11,216 nt of DNA from CAYPOY01 sp964412395 (GCA_964412395.1 CAYPOY010000158.1:1-11216), one strand, 5' to 3'; counted from the stretch's first letter, positions 1 to 7,096 are shown. The notes: generated from the letters alone by a model not told the origin. Translations and numbers: made by a program.

Positions 1-10
1 TTAAGGTTCT

Positions 11-301
11 TCAGTTGTGCTCAAATTTGCGAAATTCTGGTGACACTATCGACCAGTCAGCATTTTCAATTCTGTGGGCAGTCAGGATTGGATCAGGACG
101 TTTGCCTTGGCCTGCAGTGTGCATCGCCCGACGTAGCGCTGTCACAAAGCGAGCTGTGTTCTTGAAGTAGTTATCGCGCAGGCTCTCGGCTACAGTCAGC
201 GCGTTCTCAGCCAGCTTCATGAGTAGATGAGGCTGACGCTGTAGTTCCTCTTGTACTCCATTCTCTGTCAGACGACGATTCTGGGAACTGTTTTGATTCA
301 T
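11..301 (-). CDS. Hypothetical protein, 96 aa
   Basis: I do not recognise this family. The protein is 96 residues, hydrophilic and largely predicted helical (many Leu, Ala, Glu and Arg over residues 15-65), with no signal peptide, membrane segment or clear catalytic motif. Its ATG at 299-301 overlaps the stop codon of the upstream gene in an ATGA arrangement, which argues for translational coupling. That makes it a real gene and the third member of an operon with the DUF6884-like protein and the queuosine-precursor transporter. The base composition looks somewhat more A+T-rich than the transporter gene. It could be a partner subunit of the DUF6884-like protein, but that is inferred only from coupling. 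The operon may continue beyond position 1. Confidence 0.7.
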   Translation of the reverse strand: MNQNSSQNRRLTENGVQEELQRQPHLLMKLAENALTVAESLRDNYFKNTARFVTALRRAMHTAGQGKRPDPILTAHRIENADWSIVSPEFRKFEHN

Positions 302-1041
302 ACGCGCATCACCTTGATGCCCAATTGCGTCAGTAAGCGTCGTGCTTCATCGGTTACAAAGGCGCTGACCGGCAGCCCTGTCAACTGGCTAACCAGCCAT
401 TTGGGGGCTACCCGCTGGTCATCTACCTGAACATACCACGATTGGTAACAGTTGGGCTTACCTCGACCCTCCGCCAGTGCCTTGCGAGCCATGTCGAACA
501 CTTGTTCCGGCATCATCGTTACTTCTACGCCTCGGATGCGAGCAGGCCCGCGTGGTTTAGCCGCCCGTTGTTTGTCTTTGGCGCTACCCTGTACATTTCT
601 CCATAGCCAACGTTTCAATTGTGTTAGCTTTACTCCTTGCGACCCATCAGTCAGTGTCACTTGCACTTCCTGGGGTACTAAAGCTGGCCATCCGTCGAAA
701 GCCAGGAGGTAGACTTTGCTCATCGCCAAACAAAGACTTCTATAGCCAGCGCGCAGCAGATGAAGAAGCTGGCTCAGCACTTCGTCGTGTAGTTCGGTGG
801 CCTGTTCCTGTGTCATCATTTGGTTGTAATCTACGATGGGATGGGCGGTCGGGATCAGACCATAAGCGGCTGATAGAATGTATACATCCAGTTGGGACAC
901 TTCACCAGGACATTTGCGCAAGTAGAGGCGCAATACACGAAAGGCCGGGCCGTCATACCGCTCAATCGCTGGCAAATAGCCAGGGTCAGGCCGCTTGCGC
1001 TGCGAGCAGGACAAAATCAGCAACCGCTGTTCGTTGGTCAT
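298..1041 (-). CDS. DUF6884-like protein with a C-terminal putative DNA-recognition domain
   Basis: The 247-residue protein has two parts. Residues 1 to about 150 carry the pattern I associate with DUF6884 and YaaA-like proteins: LLILSCSQRK near the N-terminus, then YDGPAFRVLR, a short strand followed by SAAYGLI, and a DYN..M segment. The LSCSxxK motif also resembles motifs in enzymes of 7-deazaguanine base metabolism, but the reaction is unknown to me. After a basic linker, residues about 165-247 contain SWYVQVDDQRVAPKWLVSQL and then LPVSAF..DEARRLLTQLGIKV. This resembles the small N-terminal head domain of McrA/HNH-type modification-dependent nucleases, as I remember the PPK..I..L.G.P.S.F....R.L..LGF pattern. 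The ATG lies 3 bases after the transporter stop, with AGGAAG upstream as a ribosome site. It is the middle gene of the operon. The first domain is fairly secure and the second is tentative. Confidence 0.8.
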   Translation of the reverse strand: MTNEQRLLILSCSQRKRPDPGYLPAIERYDGPAFRVLRLYLRKCPGEVSQLDVYILSAAYGLIPTAHPIVDYNQMMTQEQATELHDEVLSQLLHLLRAGYRSLCLAMSKVYLLAFDGWPALVPQEVQVTLTDGSQGVKLTQLKRWLWRNVQGSAKDKQRAAKPRGPARIRGVEVTMMPEQVFDMARKALAEGRGKPNCYQSWYVQVDDQRVAPKWLVSQLTGLPVSAFVTDEARRLLTQLGIKVMRV

Positions 1042-1044
1042 TTT

Positions 1045-1740
1045 CTACTTCCTGACTAGCAGCGGATTGAACCTCGTCTCATAGTCATACACATCCACCC
1101 CCTCCTGCCGCTTGAGGAAGTCCACCGCCCCGTAGGTCAGCGGTGTCACAGCCGCCTCATAGATCGATTTTGCCAACCACTGGGTCACAATAGCCGAGGT
1201 CAACCCTGCCAGCGGAATCATCCCCACAAATGCCAGAGTAATGAACACCAACGAGTCCAACCCCTGCCCCACCAGTGTCGAGCCGATGGTGCGCGTCCAC
1301 AACCAGCGGCCGCCCGTGGCAATCTTCATTTTAGCCAGCACAAAGGAATTGGCAAATTCGCCTACCAGGTAGGCCAGGAACGAGGCGACTAGTAAACGGG
1401 GGGTATAGCCCAGGATGCGCTCGTAGGCTGCTTGCCCATCCCAGAACGAGACAGCGGGCAGCACCTGTCCCAGCCAGATGGCAGCCACTGCAATAAGATT
1501 GCAGAAAAACCCTAGCCAGATCACTCGCCGTGTCTGGCGGTAGCCGTACACCTCCGTCAGTACATCGCCGAAGATGTAGCTGATGGGGAATATGATGACG
1601 GCTGCTGGCAGTACCAGGCCAAACACACCCACCAATTTGACAGCCGTGATGTTGGCAGTGATCAGGCAGGTGATGAAAACTGCCGTCACAAGAACAAACC
1701 ACTTTGAATAGCCAACGTTAGATCGGGTTGAGGCAGTCAC
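1045..1740 (-). CDS. yhhQ: Queuosine precursor transporter (YhhQ/QPTR, VUT family)
   Basis: This is an integral inner-membrane protein of the Vut_1/YhhQ family, whose characterised members import the 7-deazaguanine precursors preQ0 or preQ1. About six hydrophobic segments are visible, near residues 14-36, 40-60, 74-95, 116-138, 150-175 and 181-203. Family signatures are clear: FGDVLTEVYGYRQTRRVIW after the second segment, GEFANSFVLAKMK, and TIGSTLVGQGLDS. The length (231 aa) is normal for the family. I chose the GTG at 1738-1740 because AGGAGG (1745-1750) lies just upstream. That spacing is short (4 bases), and a GTG at 1753-1755 would add five residues but has no ribosome site. A promoter lies about 80 bases upstream, and two coupled genes follow. 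The import substrate is known for the family; a role in DNA rather than tRNA modification here is inference from context. Confidence 0.92.
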   Translation of the reverse strand: MTASTRSNVGYSKWFVLVTAVFITCLITANITAVKLVGVFGLVLPAAVIIFPISYIFGDVLTEVYGYRQTRRVIWLGFFCNLIAVAAIWLGQVLPAVSFWDGQAAYERILGYTPRLLVASFLAYLVGEFANSFVLAKMKIATGGRWLWTRTIGSTLVGQGLDSLVFITLAFVGMIPLAGLTSAIVTQWLAKSIYEAAVTPLTYGAVDFLKRQEGVDVYDYETRFNPLLVRK

Positions 1741-1776
1741 TATTCCTCCTTCCACGCGCGGGTAATTGTGTCATTT

Positions 1777-1796
1777 GGAGATTAAGGTGAATCTCC
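1777..1796 (-). other. Short hairpin in the yhhQ 5' leader
   Basis: GGAGATT (1777-1783) and AATCTCC (1790-1796) form a perfect 7-bp stem with a 6-base loop. It sits between the promoter and the ribosome site of the transporter gene, so it would lie in the mRNA leader of about 75 bases. There is no U-run behind it, so it is not an obvious terminator. Function unknown. Confidence 0.4.
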
Positions 1797-1819
1797 TCTG
1801 CCCGTCGGATATAAGCGTG

Positions 1820-1848
1820 ATTGTAGCCCAAGGCGGGTTTTCAGTCAA
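1820..1848 (-). promoter_or_regulatory. Sigma-70-type promoter for the yhhQ operon
   Basis: On the minus strand TTGACT (1843-1848) is followed by a 17-bp spacer and TACAAT (1820-1825). Each hexamer matches the consensus at five of six positions, and the spacing is optimal. Transcription would start near 1813, leaving a leader of about 75 bases before the GTG at 1740. The promoter lies in the 257-bp gap after the ATPase stop, so the transporter operon can be expressed independently. I saw nothing else convincing in that gap. Confidence 0.65.
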
Positions 1849-1997
1849 CCTGGCGTGGCAGCAAAACGGAGCAGGCGCGACGGTACTCTGTTCCCCTTCC
1901 TATGTCGGCGATCGTTCGACGGCACACCCGGCTGTCACCTTTCCTCTTTCGGTCCTTATCTCCCAAACGCGCCGCCGAATCGCTTGGGGAGCGCCCT

Positions 1998-3482
1998 CTA
2001 CGCTTTCTCTAGCACCCGTCTCAAATCCCCATCCAACCTCTCCAGATCCACCAACGATGCCTCCAGCGACTCGGCCTCGGCGCGGGCGGCGTCGGTGAAC
2101 CCGGCGCGGGCGAAGAAGGCATAATGCACCTTCCATCCCTCGCCATCAGGTAGCTCTTTCAATACCTTGGGCGTCTTGGTCTCAACTAACTCGCGGATCA
2201 CGCTTCGCCTCACCTTGTCAGCCCCCCACTTACATTCCCCCAACAAAATCTCTCGCTCCCGCCAGTCAACCGCCACTACGTCTACGGCTCGACTGAGCTC
2301 GCCGGAGTCTTGAACCCCCCGGCTCCAATGACTTCCAACTTCCACCGGAGGTTTGTTATCCGCCACCTCAAAGGGCAGTTTTCCGGCCCGCCCCTGCTCG
2401 ACGACCCATCGGCGACTCAACTCCTCGAACGCCGTCATCCCCACAAACGGTCGCAATCCCTCACGAATGTGAGGCAGCACCCGCTCCTGGTTGTAGATCA
2501 ACTCGTCGTGGTACGGCGCGATGAAGCGAAAATAGAAACGGAAGTAGGGATCGCTGAGGTGATAGCGTCCGCGCCGGGCGCGCCGCCGTCGAGCGGGTGG
2601 TACGGTAATCGGCAAACGTCGCTCCACCAGCCGGAGTTCGCGCAGGCGAGCCAGATAAGCCGACAGGTGAGATTTGCCTACCAGTGCGCCGTTGGAGATG
2701 TCTGATAGGGTGTGGTTACCCACGCCAATCGCTTTGAGGATTGCCAGGTGCGTGGCAGGTTCACGGACCTCATCGTAGAGCAAAAAGGTGGGTTCAGCGA
2801 CAAACATACTCCCCGGAGCCAGGATTACGTCGCGGATGTTGTCGCTGAGCGAGAGGTCAGGGTCAAGCCATTCCAGATAGGCGGGTACGCCGCCGACCAC
2901 TGCATAGGCCGCCACCCGCTCCTCGGCTGACCAGTTGGGCAAGAATTCCCGTAGGCTGGCAAAGTGAAGAGGGCGCAGGTGCCACTGACCGGTCAACCGG
3001 CCAAAGAGAGGAGATTGCCGGGCCTGAAGCGTCTCCATGGTGTGGACGTGCGAGCCGCACAGTACGATGACCAGTTGCGACGACTTGAACAACTGATCCC
3101 AGGCGTGTTGAAGCGACGACAGCATCGCTGGATCTGCCTCGGCGGCGTAAGTGAACTCGTCCAAGATGAGGATGTGGCGGCGGTCGGCGAGCATCGTGGC
3201 GATGGCCTGCCAACAATCGGCCCACGAGCCAAAAGTGGCTGCGCGGGTCGGTTCGACACCCAGGGCACGGGCAAACAGCTTGCGCCGCTGCAAGGCCGCT
3301 GGCTCTTTCTCTGCCGCCCAGTAGGTGTGGGACACACCAGAATTCTCGGCCCAGCGGCGCAATAACACCGTCTTGCCCACCCGGCGACGACCGTACAGTA
3401 GAATGAACTGGGCCGCTGTGGGACGCTTGCGCGCCAATACATCGTTCAGGAAGGCCAACTCGGCTTGACGATTGACGAACAC
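1998..3482 (-). CDS. ATPase_2 / DUF234 family AAA+ (STAND-like) ATPase with nuclease-like C-terminus
   Basis: The family joins an AAA+/STAND-type ATPase (ATPase_2) to a winged helix and the DUF234 domain, common in archaea and Chloroflexota, with no firmly established role. Walker A GRRRVGKT lies at about residues 31-38 and Walker B LILDEF at about 105-110. A GSHV sensor-like segment follows, then a winged-helix region (about 255-310) and the DPYFRFYFRFI motif. Near the C-terminus VDVVAVD and then GECKWG place D401, E416 and K418 as a PD-(D/E)XK-like site, so this copy may cut or bind DNA. I chose the GTG at 3480-3482: AAAGGAGG (3491-3498) lies 8 bases upstream and the protein then begins FVNRQAELAFLN, as relatives do. 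The ATG at 3510-3512 adds ten residues but lacks a well-placed ribosome site. The gene follows sbcC after a palindromic gap. A damaged paralogue lies at 9898-10686. Confidence 0.88.
   Translation of the reverse strand: MFVNRQAELAFLNDVLARKRPTAAQFILLYGRRRVGKTVLLRRWAENSGVSHTYWAAEKEPAALQRRKLFARALGVEPTRAATFGSWADCWQAIATMLADRRHILILDEFTYAAEADPAMLSSLQHAWDQLFKSSQLVIVLCGSHVHTMETLQARQSPLFGRLTGQWHLRPLHFASLREFLPNWSAEERVAAYAVVGGVPAYLEWLDPDLSLSDNIRDVILAPGSMFVAEPTFLLYDEVREPATHLAILKAIGVGNHTLSDISNGALVGKSHLSAYLARLRELRLVERRLPITVPPARRRRARRGRYHLSDPYFRFYFRFIAPYHDELIYNQERVLPHIREGLRPFVGMTAFEELSRRWVVEQGRAGKLPFEVADNKPPVEVGSHWSRGVQDSGELSRAVDVVAVDWREREILLGECKWGADKVRRSVIRELVETKTPKVLKELPDGEGWKVHYAFFARAGFTDAARAEAESLEASLVDLERLDGDLRRVLEKA
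2015..2111. repeat. 97-bp direct repeat, copy 1 (3' end of intact ATPase gene)
   Basis: This segment matches 9915-10011 in the same orientation, base for base without gaps, with four mismatches (at 2029, 2030, 2052 and 2091). It encodes the C-terminal segment around FARAGFTDAARAEAESLEAS. The coding sequences farther upstream in the two genes are much more diverged, so the 3' ends look recently exchanged or specially conserved. Confidence 0.9.
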
Positions 3483-3536
3483 TGTTTCGGCCTCCTTTGT
3501 GGCAAAAGGCATAAGCGACGTGCAGTAGCTCCTTCA

Positions 3537-3585
3537 AATAAGCCACCGGTAGATTAGTATAAGGGGTATGTGGCTTATTCTACCG
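3537..3585. promoter_or_regulatory. Nested inverted repeats upstream of the ATPase gene (candidate operator)
   Basis: AATAAGCCAC (3537-3546) and GTGGCTTATT (3570-3579) are perfect 10-bp inverted arms 23 bp apart. A second pair, CGGTAGA (3547-3553) and TCTACCG (3579-3585), overlaps them, so two alternative pairings exist. Between the arms the minus strand has a -10-like TATACT (3556-3561), but no good -35 lies at 16-18 bp. The element sits between the sbcC stop and the ATPase start. It could be an operator for the ATPase gene or an RNA structure at the sbcC 3' end. There is no terminator-like U-run. Confidence 0.45.
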
Positions 3586-3623
3586 CAGACAGCGCCATCC
3601 GTCAACCCGCACGAGCCCACAAG

Positions 3624-5873
3624 CTACGACACCTCCACCCGGCTGACGCCGTTCTCTTTGACCACCCGCACCACGTTGTCGGTACCCCGCTCGAATGTGT
3701 CGTCGTGGCTGATGACGAAGAGCTGGGAGAAGCCCTTGACGTTCAGGATTTGCTCGGCCAGGTTGTCACGCCGGTGGTCGTCCAGGTTGGCCGTCGGCTC
3801 GTCGAAGAAGGCGACGTCAACTGCCGAGACCTCGCGCAATAGTGCCAGGCGCACGGCCAGGGCGGCCGCCATCTGCTCACCGCCAGAGAGCTGTTTGAAG
3901 GTGCGCTCCCGACCGCCTGCCGTCAGCACGATCTCGTAGCCCTCCGTCCAGCGCAGTCGAGCGGTGTGGTCGGCCATAATGTCGGCGTAGAGGCAGGCTG
4001 CCTGCAGCGAGATGACTTCCACCAATGCCTGTGTCACCTTCGGTCCTGCGTCTCGCAACACCTGGCGCAGGCAGTCCAGGAGGGCCAGCACCTCGGCCAG
4101 TTCGGCGTGCTCGACGCGGGCTGCGTCGAGGGCCTCCTGCACGCTCACCAGCCGCTCTATCTCGGCCTGTCCTTCGTCTACCTGGTCGCGCTGCAGGCGA
4201 ATCCGCTCGCTCAAAGTCGCCATCTCACTGCTCAACGCGGTCTGCGCTTCCACCAGTTGCGCGTAGGCTTCGGCATCATAGTCCGCTGCAACCTGGTCTC
4301 GCTCCCGGACCGCGCGCTCCCACTCAGTATGGGCGGCCTTCCATTCATCGTTCAGAGCAGCGACGCTTTCCTGGCGCTCTCCCAACGTTTCTGCCTCGCG
4401 GATGTGCTCCAGGTAGCGCTGGTGATCCGGTTCGTGAGCGGCCTGCGCCGCTCGCTCAGCCTCGACACGCTCATCCAGGTCGGCGTAGTTTGCCAACTCC
4501 CCCTCGAGCGCGTCCTTATGCCCCTTCAACTCGGCGATGCGCTCCTTCGTCGCCGTCAAGTCCTTCTCCACGGCCTCCCGCTGGCTGGCGGTATCGGCAG
4601 CGCGCTGGTAGTCACATCGAGGATCTCCCAGGACCTCCAGTCCGGCCGTCAGCCGTTTGACCTCGGCGGGCGCGCCGGCCAGCCCGGCAACCGTCGCTTC
4701 GACCCCTGACAGGGCTTTCCGCTGAGCGTCTATCTGCGCCGCGAGATCATCTGCCTCCGCCTGGCGGGGCAACTTCTTGACTTGCTTTTCCAGCTTGCGC
4801 AGCGCCCTCTGTTTCTGCCGCCGGCTTTTCTCTGTTGTATCTTGCCGGGATATCGCTTCGTCCAGCGCCGCCTCTAGTTCTGCCTGACGCGCCTGGTTGC
4901 GCGCCAGCAACTCGGAACGATGTTCCGGCGTCAACGGGCCTTCGCACACGGGGCACACCGCCGTCTCAACCGTTTCCAGAGTGACGGTTTGCTCTTTCAG
5001 TTGATCCAGTTCCGCCTGGTGCGCCGCAATCTGAGCCGTCAGCGCGTCGCGTTGCCCGTCCAGTTTCTCCAGTTCCGCTTGTAGCGCTTCGATCTCCCCT
5101 TCGACCTCGGCCAATTCGACCAAGCCAGCCTGGATACCTGAGAGCCTGGTCTCCAGGTCAGCCAGTCGCATCTGCTCTTGATGTAGATTTCGCTCCGCGC
5201 CGGCCAGCCGGTCGGCGAGGCGCCGTGCCTCGGCAAGTTCGTCCTCCAACCGTTCCTGGGATTCTACCTGTGGGCGCAGCGTCTCCATCTCGGCCTCGGC
5301 TGCGGTGATAGCCTCTAGCTTCGATTCCAGCCCTTCGACTTTCTGCTGGGCCAGGGCCAGGTCGGTGACGTGGCGCTGAAGCGTGTCGTTCAGGCGGTCG
5401 CGCTCTTGCCGCTGTTTCTCCAACTCGGCCTGATTCGCCTGGGCCGCCAGGTAAGCCTGGTGCCCGGCCTCGGTCTCGCGCACTACGGACTGGGCCTGCG
5501 CGGCCCATTCGACGGCGGCCTGGGCATCGGCCAGTCGCACATTGAGGGTCTTGACCTCTGCCTCGGCCTGCATAATCGTTTGCTTCAGCGCATCCAGACG
5601 TTCCTCGATAGATTCGAGGGCTTCCTTACGCCGAGTCACATCTTGCAATTCGACCTGCAAGACAGCCTGGCGGTTTTCACCGGCCTCGATCTCAGCCTGC
5701 AGGCCGGCCACTTTCTCCCGCAAGGCCGGCAGTGGTTTGACCTCAGCCTCGAAGCCGGCGATGCTCTTCTCTTGCTCGGTGATCCACTTCTTGAGACGAC
5801 TTCGCGGATCGAGCAGTGCCTTCCAGGCTTTCTCGTACTCATCCACGCGGAGAAGGGGGTTGAAGGTGTTCAT
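3624..5873 (-). CDS. sbcC: SbcC/Rad50-like ATPase, C-terminal part (coiled coil, zinc hook, signature and Walker B)
   Basis: This is the larger part of an SMC-like SbcC/Rad50 protein, the ATPase partner of SbcD/Mre11 in DNA end processing. Numbered from the ATG at 5871-5873 it has 749 residues. It opens with FNPLLRVDEYEKAW, which in relatives follows the Q-loop. Long heptad-rich coiled coil then runs to about residue 640, interrupted by the zinc hook CPVC at about residue 307 (4944-4955). The C-terminal lobe has the ABC signature LSGGEQ at about 662 (3873-3890), Walker B and D-loop in VAFFDEPTANLDD, and the H-loop in VISHDDTFE. Walker A is missing from this frame and is encoded by the overlapping fragment at 5839-6186. 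The ATG at 5873 has no ribosome site, so the fragment is probably not expressed alone. The same frame stays open upstream to 6179, but that extension is a low-complexity shadow of the other frame. The gene is a frameshifted pseudogene unless recoded, or a sequence artefact. Confidence 0.85.
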   Translation of the reverse strand: MNTFNPLLRVDEYEKAWKALLDPRSRLKKWITEQEKSIAGFEAEVKPLPALREKVAGLQAEIEAGENRQAVLQVELQDVTRRKEALESIEERLDALKQTIMQAEAEVKTLNVRLADAQAAVEWAAQAQSVVRETEAGHQAYLAAQANQAELEKQRQERDRLNDTLQRHVTDLALAQQKVEGLESKLEAITAAEAEMETLRPQVESQERLEDELAEARRLADRLAGAERNLHQEQMRLADLETRLSGIQAGLVELAEVEGEIEALQAELEKLDGQRDALTAQIAAHQAELDQLKEQTVTLETVETAVCPVCEGPLTPEHRSELLARNQARQAELEAALDEAISRQDTTEKSRRQKQRALRKLEKQVKKLPRQAEADDLAAQIDAQRKALSGVEATVAGLAGAPAEVKRLTAGLEVLGDPRCDYQRAADTASQREAVEKDLTATKERIAELKGHKDALEGELANYADLDERVEAERAAQAAHEPDHQRYLEHIREAETLGERQESVAALNDEWKAAHTEWERAVRERDQVAADYDAEAYAQLVEAQTALSSEMATLSERIRLQRDQVDEGQAEIERLVSVQEALDAARVEHAELAEVLALLDCLRQVLRDAGPKVTQALVEVISLQAACLYADIMADHTARLRWTEGYEIVLTAGGRERTFKQLSGGEQMAAALAVRLALLREVSAVDVAFFDEPTANLDDHRRDNLAEQILNVKGFSQLFVISHDDTFERGTDNVVRVVKENGVSRVEVS

Positions 5874-6186
5874 TTGTGAGATTTTGGTCGATCTCTGGAT
5901 CGTAGACGTAGTAACGGCTACTGCTGCCGCACTTGCGGACCACCTGGTAGGTTCGCTCATCGTCGCTGACCAGGTAAACGGTGATGGTGGCTGTCTTTTC
6001 TCCCTCGCGGACGAAATTGCGTCGTGTGTAGGGCAAAGAGTCAAAGAGCGCAAAACCGATGGCCTCCAGCAGCGTGCTCTTGCCCGCGCCGTTCGGCCCG
6101 CAGATGGCATTGGTACCCTCGGTAAAGACCACGCTTTCCCGTCGGTAGCTCTTGACGTTTTCCAGGTCAATCTGGGCAATTCGCAT
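5839..6186 (-). CDS. sbcC: SbcC/Rad50-like ATPase, N-terminal fragment (Walker A)
   Basis: This is the true start of the Rad50-like gene. The ATG at 6184-6186 follows the sbcD stop by one base, as usual for coupled sbcDC operons. The protein begins MRIAQIDLENVKSYRRE, the typical first strand, and has Walker A GPNGAGKST at residues 30-38. The next strands, ending near YYVYDPEIDQ (residue 101), follow the normal fold. After about residue 104 the frame gives an unrelated tail (HLQPPSPRG) and a stop at 5839. The coding potential continues in another frame from about 5873. A functional Rad50 lobe needs this part joined to the signature motif and Walker B, so the fragment alone should be inactive. 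Confidence 0.85.
   Translation of the reverse strand: MRIAQIDLENVKSYRRESVVFTEGTNAICGPNGAGKSTLLEAIGFALFDSLPYTRRNFVREGEKTATITVYLVSDDERTYQVVRKCGSSSRYYVYDPEIDQNLTNEHLQPPSPRG
5860..5890 (-). other. Deletion/frameshift junction inside sbcC
   Basis: Reading on the minus strand, homology in the first frame ends near EIDQNLT (about 5885) and homology in the second begins near TFNPLLRVDEY (about 5867). In SbcC/Rad50 proteins I expect roughly 50 residues here, including the Q-loop glutamine (a VPQGTFT-like segment in close relatives). They are absent. A pure one-base error would keep them, so this looks like a deletion of about 150 bp whose ends are out of frame. Confidence 0.65.
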
Positions 6187-6187
6187 C

Positions 6188-7081
6188 TTATGTGCCTCTT
6201 CCGAGAAACCGGGTTTTTAAGAAAAAACCCGGTTTCTGAGCAATCGAGCGGCGCAGGTAGTCTATCACAGTCTCAGGGGTGCTGTCTTCCAGGACCAACC
6301 GCTTCACGTCGAGGGCAACGCGCGTCCAGGCGTCAGCGGCCGGTCGGAAGCGGGCATCTCGCTCCAGTAACTCGCGGACGATGGTGCGCTCCAGTTCTGG
6401 GCGGCTGGCCTCGACATCCACGGCGATCTCGAACTCGGCTGGTGTGGTCATATTTCGCACCCGGGTCACGAGGGGCGACCAGGCATCGTCCAGCAAGCCC
6501 TTGACGTAGTCCAGATCGAGGTCGTAGCGACTGAAGGGGAGCACACCGCTCAACGTAAGTTCGACGACAGGAGCCGGATCGCGAGCAATGCCGCTCCCCT
6601 CGCGCTTCAGTAGTGCGCGCACTGCGTCGTAGACGAGGTTGGGGTCGGTGTACTTGAGGCCATAAACGCGGATGCCACCGGGCAGATCCAGATAGGCCCC
6701 TCCAATGTCGCCGTAGGGCTCCAGGATGGCACGTCCGTCCTCAAAGCGCGGGTTGAGCAGATACAGATAACCCAGTCCATCCAGGAAGTCCACCCACGAA
6801 TACTGGTCACGATAGTGGGCCTTTTCGTGGTTGCCTTCGACAGCGACGACAGAGACGCCGGCCTCGCGCAGCATCCTGAACCCCTCGATGGCCACGCGCA
6901 TAGCCAGTGGGTCTACGGTGCGTTTCTCAAAGAGATCGCCGGCCAGCAGGACAAAGTCCACCTGCTGCTCGATGGCCTGTTCGACGATGTACAGAAAGAC
7001 CTGGCTAAAGTCGTTGAAGCGCTCTTTGGAGCCGTATTGTTGGTAGCCGAGGTGGAAATCGGCAACGTGCATAAAACGCAT
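6188..7081 (-). CDS. sbcD: SbcD/Mre11-like metallophosphoesterase, internally shortened
   Basis: SbcD/Mre11 is the nuclease partner of SbcC/Rad50. The first half is well conserved: ADFHLGYQQYG with the metal ligands D8 and H10, AGDLF with D49, and GNHE at residues 83-86 (N84 and H85). Normally a MHAG-like histidine motif and the ALGHIH motif follow before the capping domain. Here the protein passes straight from VYGLKY (residue 144) to a VYDAVRALL stretch typical of the later cap region. About 110-120 residues are missing without loss of frame, and 297 aa compares with roughly 400-420 in relatives. Two metal-binding motifs are lost, so nuclease activity is doubtful. I chose the ATG at 7079-7081, 9 bases after AGGAGG (7091-7096). 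A GTG at 7087 lies too close to it. The last about 15 residues (KPGFFLKTRFLGRGT) come from a palindromic repeat. Confidence 0.88.
   Translation of the reverse strand: MRFMHVADFHLGYQQYGSKERFNDFSQVFLYIVEQAIEQQVDFVLLAGDLFEKRTVDPLAMRVAIEGFRMLREAGVSVVAVEGNHEKAHYRDQYSWVDFLDGLGYLYLLNPRFEDGRAILEPYGDIGGAYLDLPGGIRVYGLKYTDPNLVYDAVRALLKREGSGIARDPAPVVELTLSGVLPFSRYDLDLDYVKGLLDDAWSPLVTRVRNMTTPAEFEIAVDVEASRPELERTIVRELLERDARFRPAADAWTRVALDVKRLVLEDSTPETVIDYLRRSIAQKPGFFLKTRFLGRGT
6204..6237. repeat. 15-bp perfect palindromic repeat inside the 3' end of sbcD
   Basis: AGAAACCGGGTTTTT (6204-6218) and AAAAACCCGGTTTCT (6223-6237) are perfect inverted arms around a 4-base loop. I recall short palindromes of this type as dispersed repeats in Chloroflexota and cyanobacteria. 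It replaces the natural end of sbcD, adds the KPGFFLKTRFL tail, and lies 17 bases before the sbcC start. With U-rich and A-rich arms it would form a strong hairpin in either transcript, but the mRNA continues into sbcC. Confidence 0.85.
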
Positions 7082-7090
7082 GAGCACTTA

Positions 7091-7096
7091 CCTCCT
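7091..7096 (-). promoter_or_regulatory. Ribosome binding site of sbcD
   Basis: AGGAGG on the minus strand lies 9 bases before the ATG at 7079-7081 and only 3 bases before the alternative GTG at 7087, so it decides the start. Confidence 0.7.

Noticed and set aside
1738..1815. preQ1 riboswitch in the yhhQ leader
   Set aside because: The leader has one 7-bp hairpin with a 6-base loop, but I could not fit the preQ1-I loop and A-rich tail or the preQ1-II pattern that sequesters the ribosome site.
1766..2136. Short frames on both strands across the yhhQ/ATPase gap
   Set aside because: They overlap the ATPase 3' end or the yhhQ promoter and have no ribosome sites or motifs.
3966..5879. Several long plus-strand reading frames opposite sbcC
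   Set aside because: They are antisense shadows of a GC-rich coiled-coil gene and carry no recognisable domains.
5874..6179. N-terminal extension of the sbcC C-terminal frame up to 6179
   Set aside because: It is open, but the product is Arg/Ser/Ala-rich with no motifs, while the other frame of the same DNA encodes the expected Rad50 start with Walker A.
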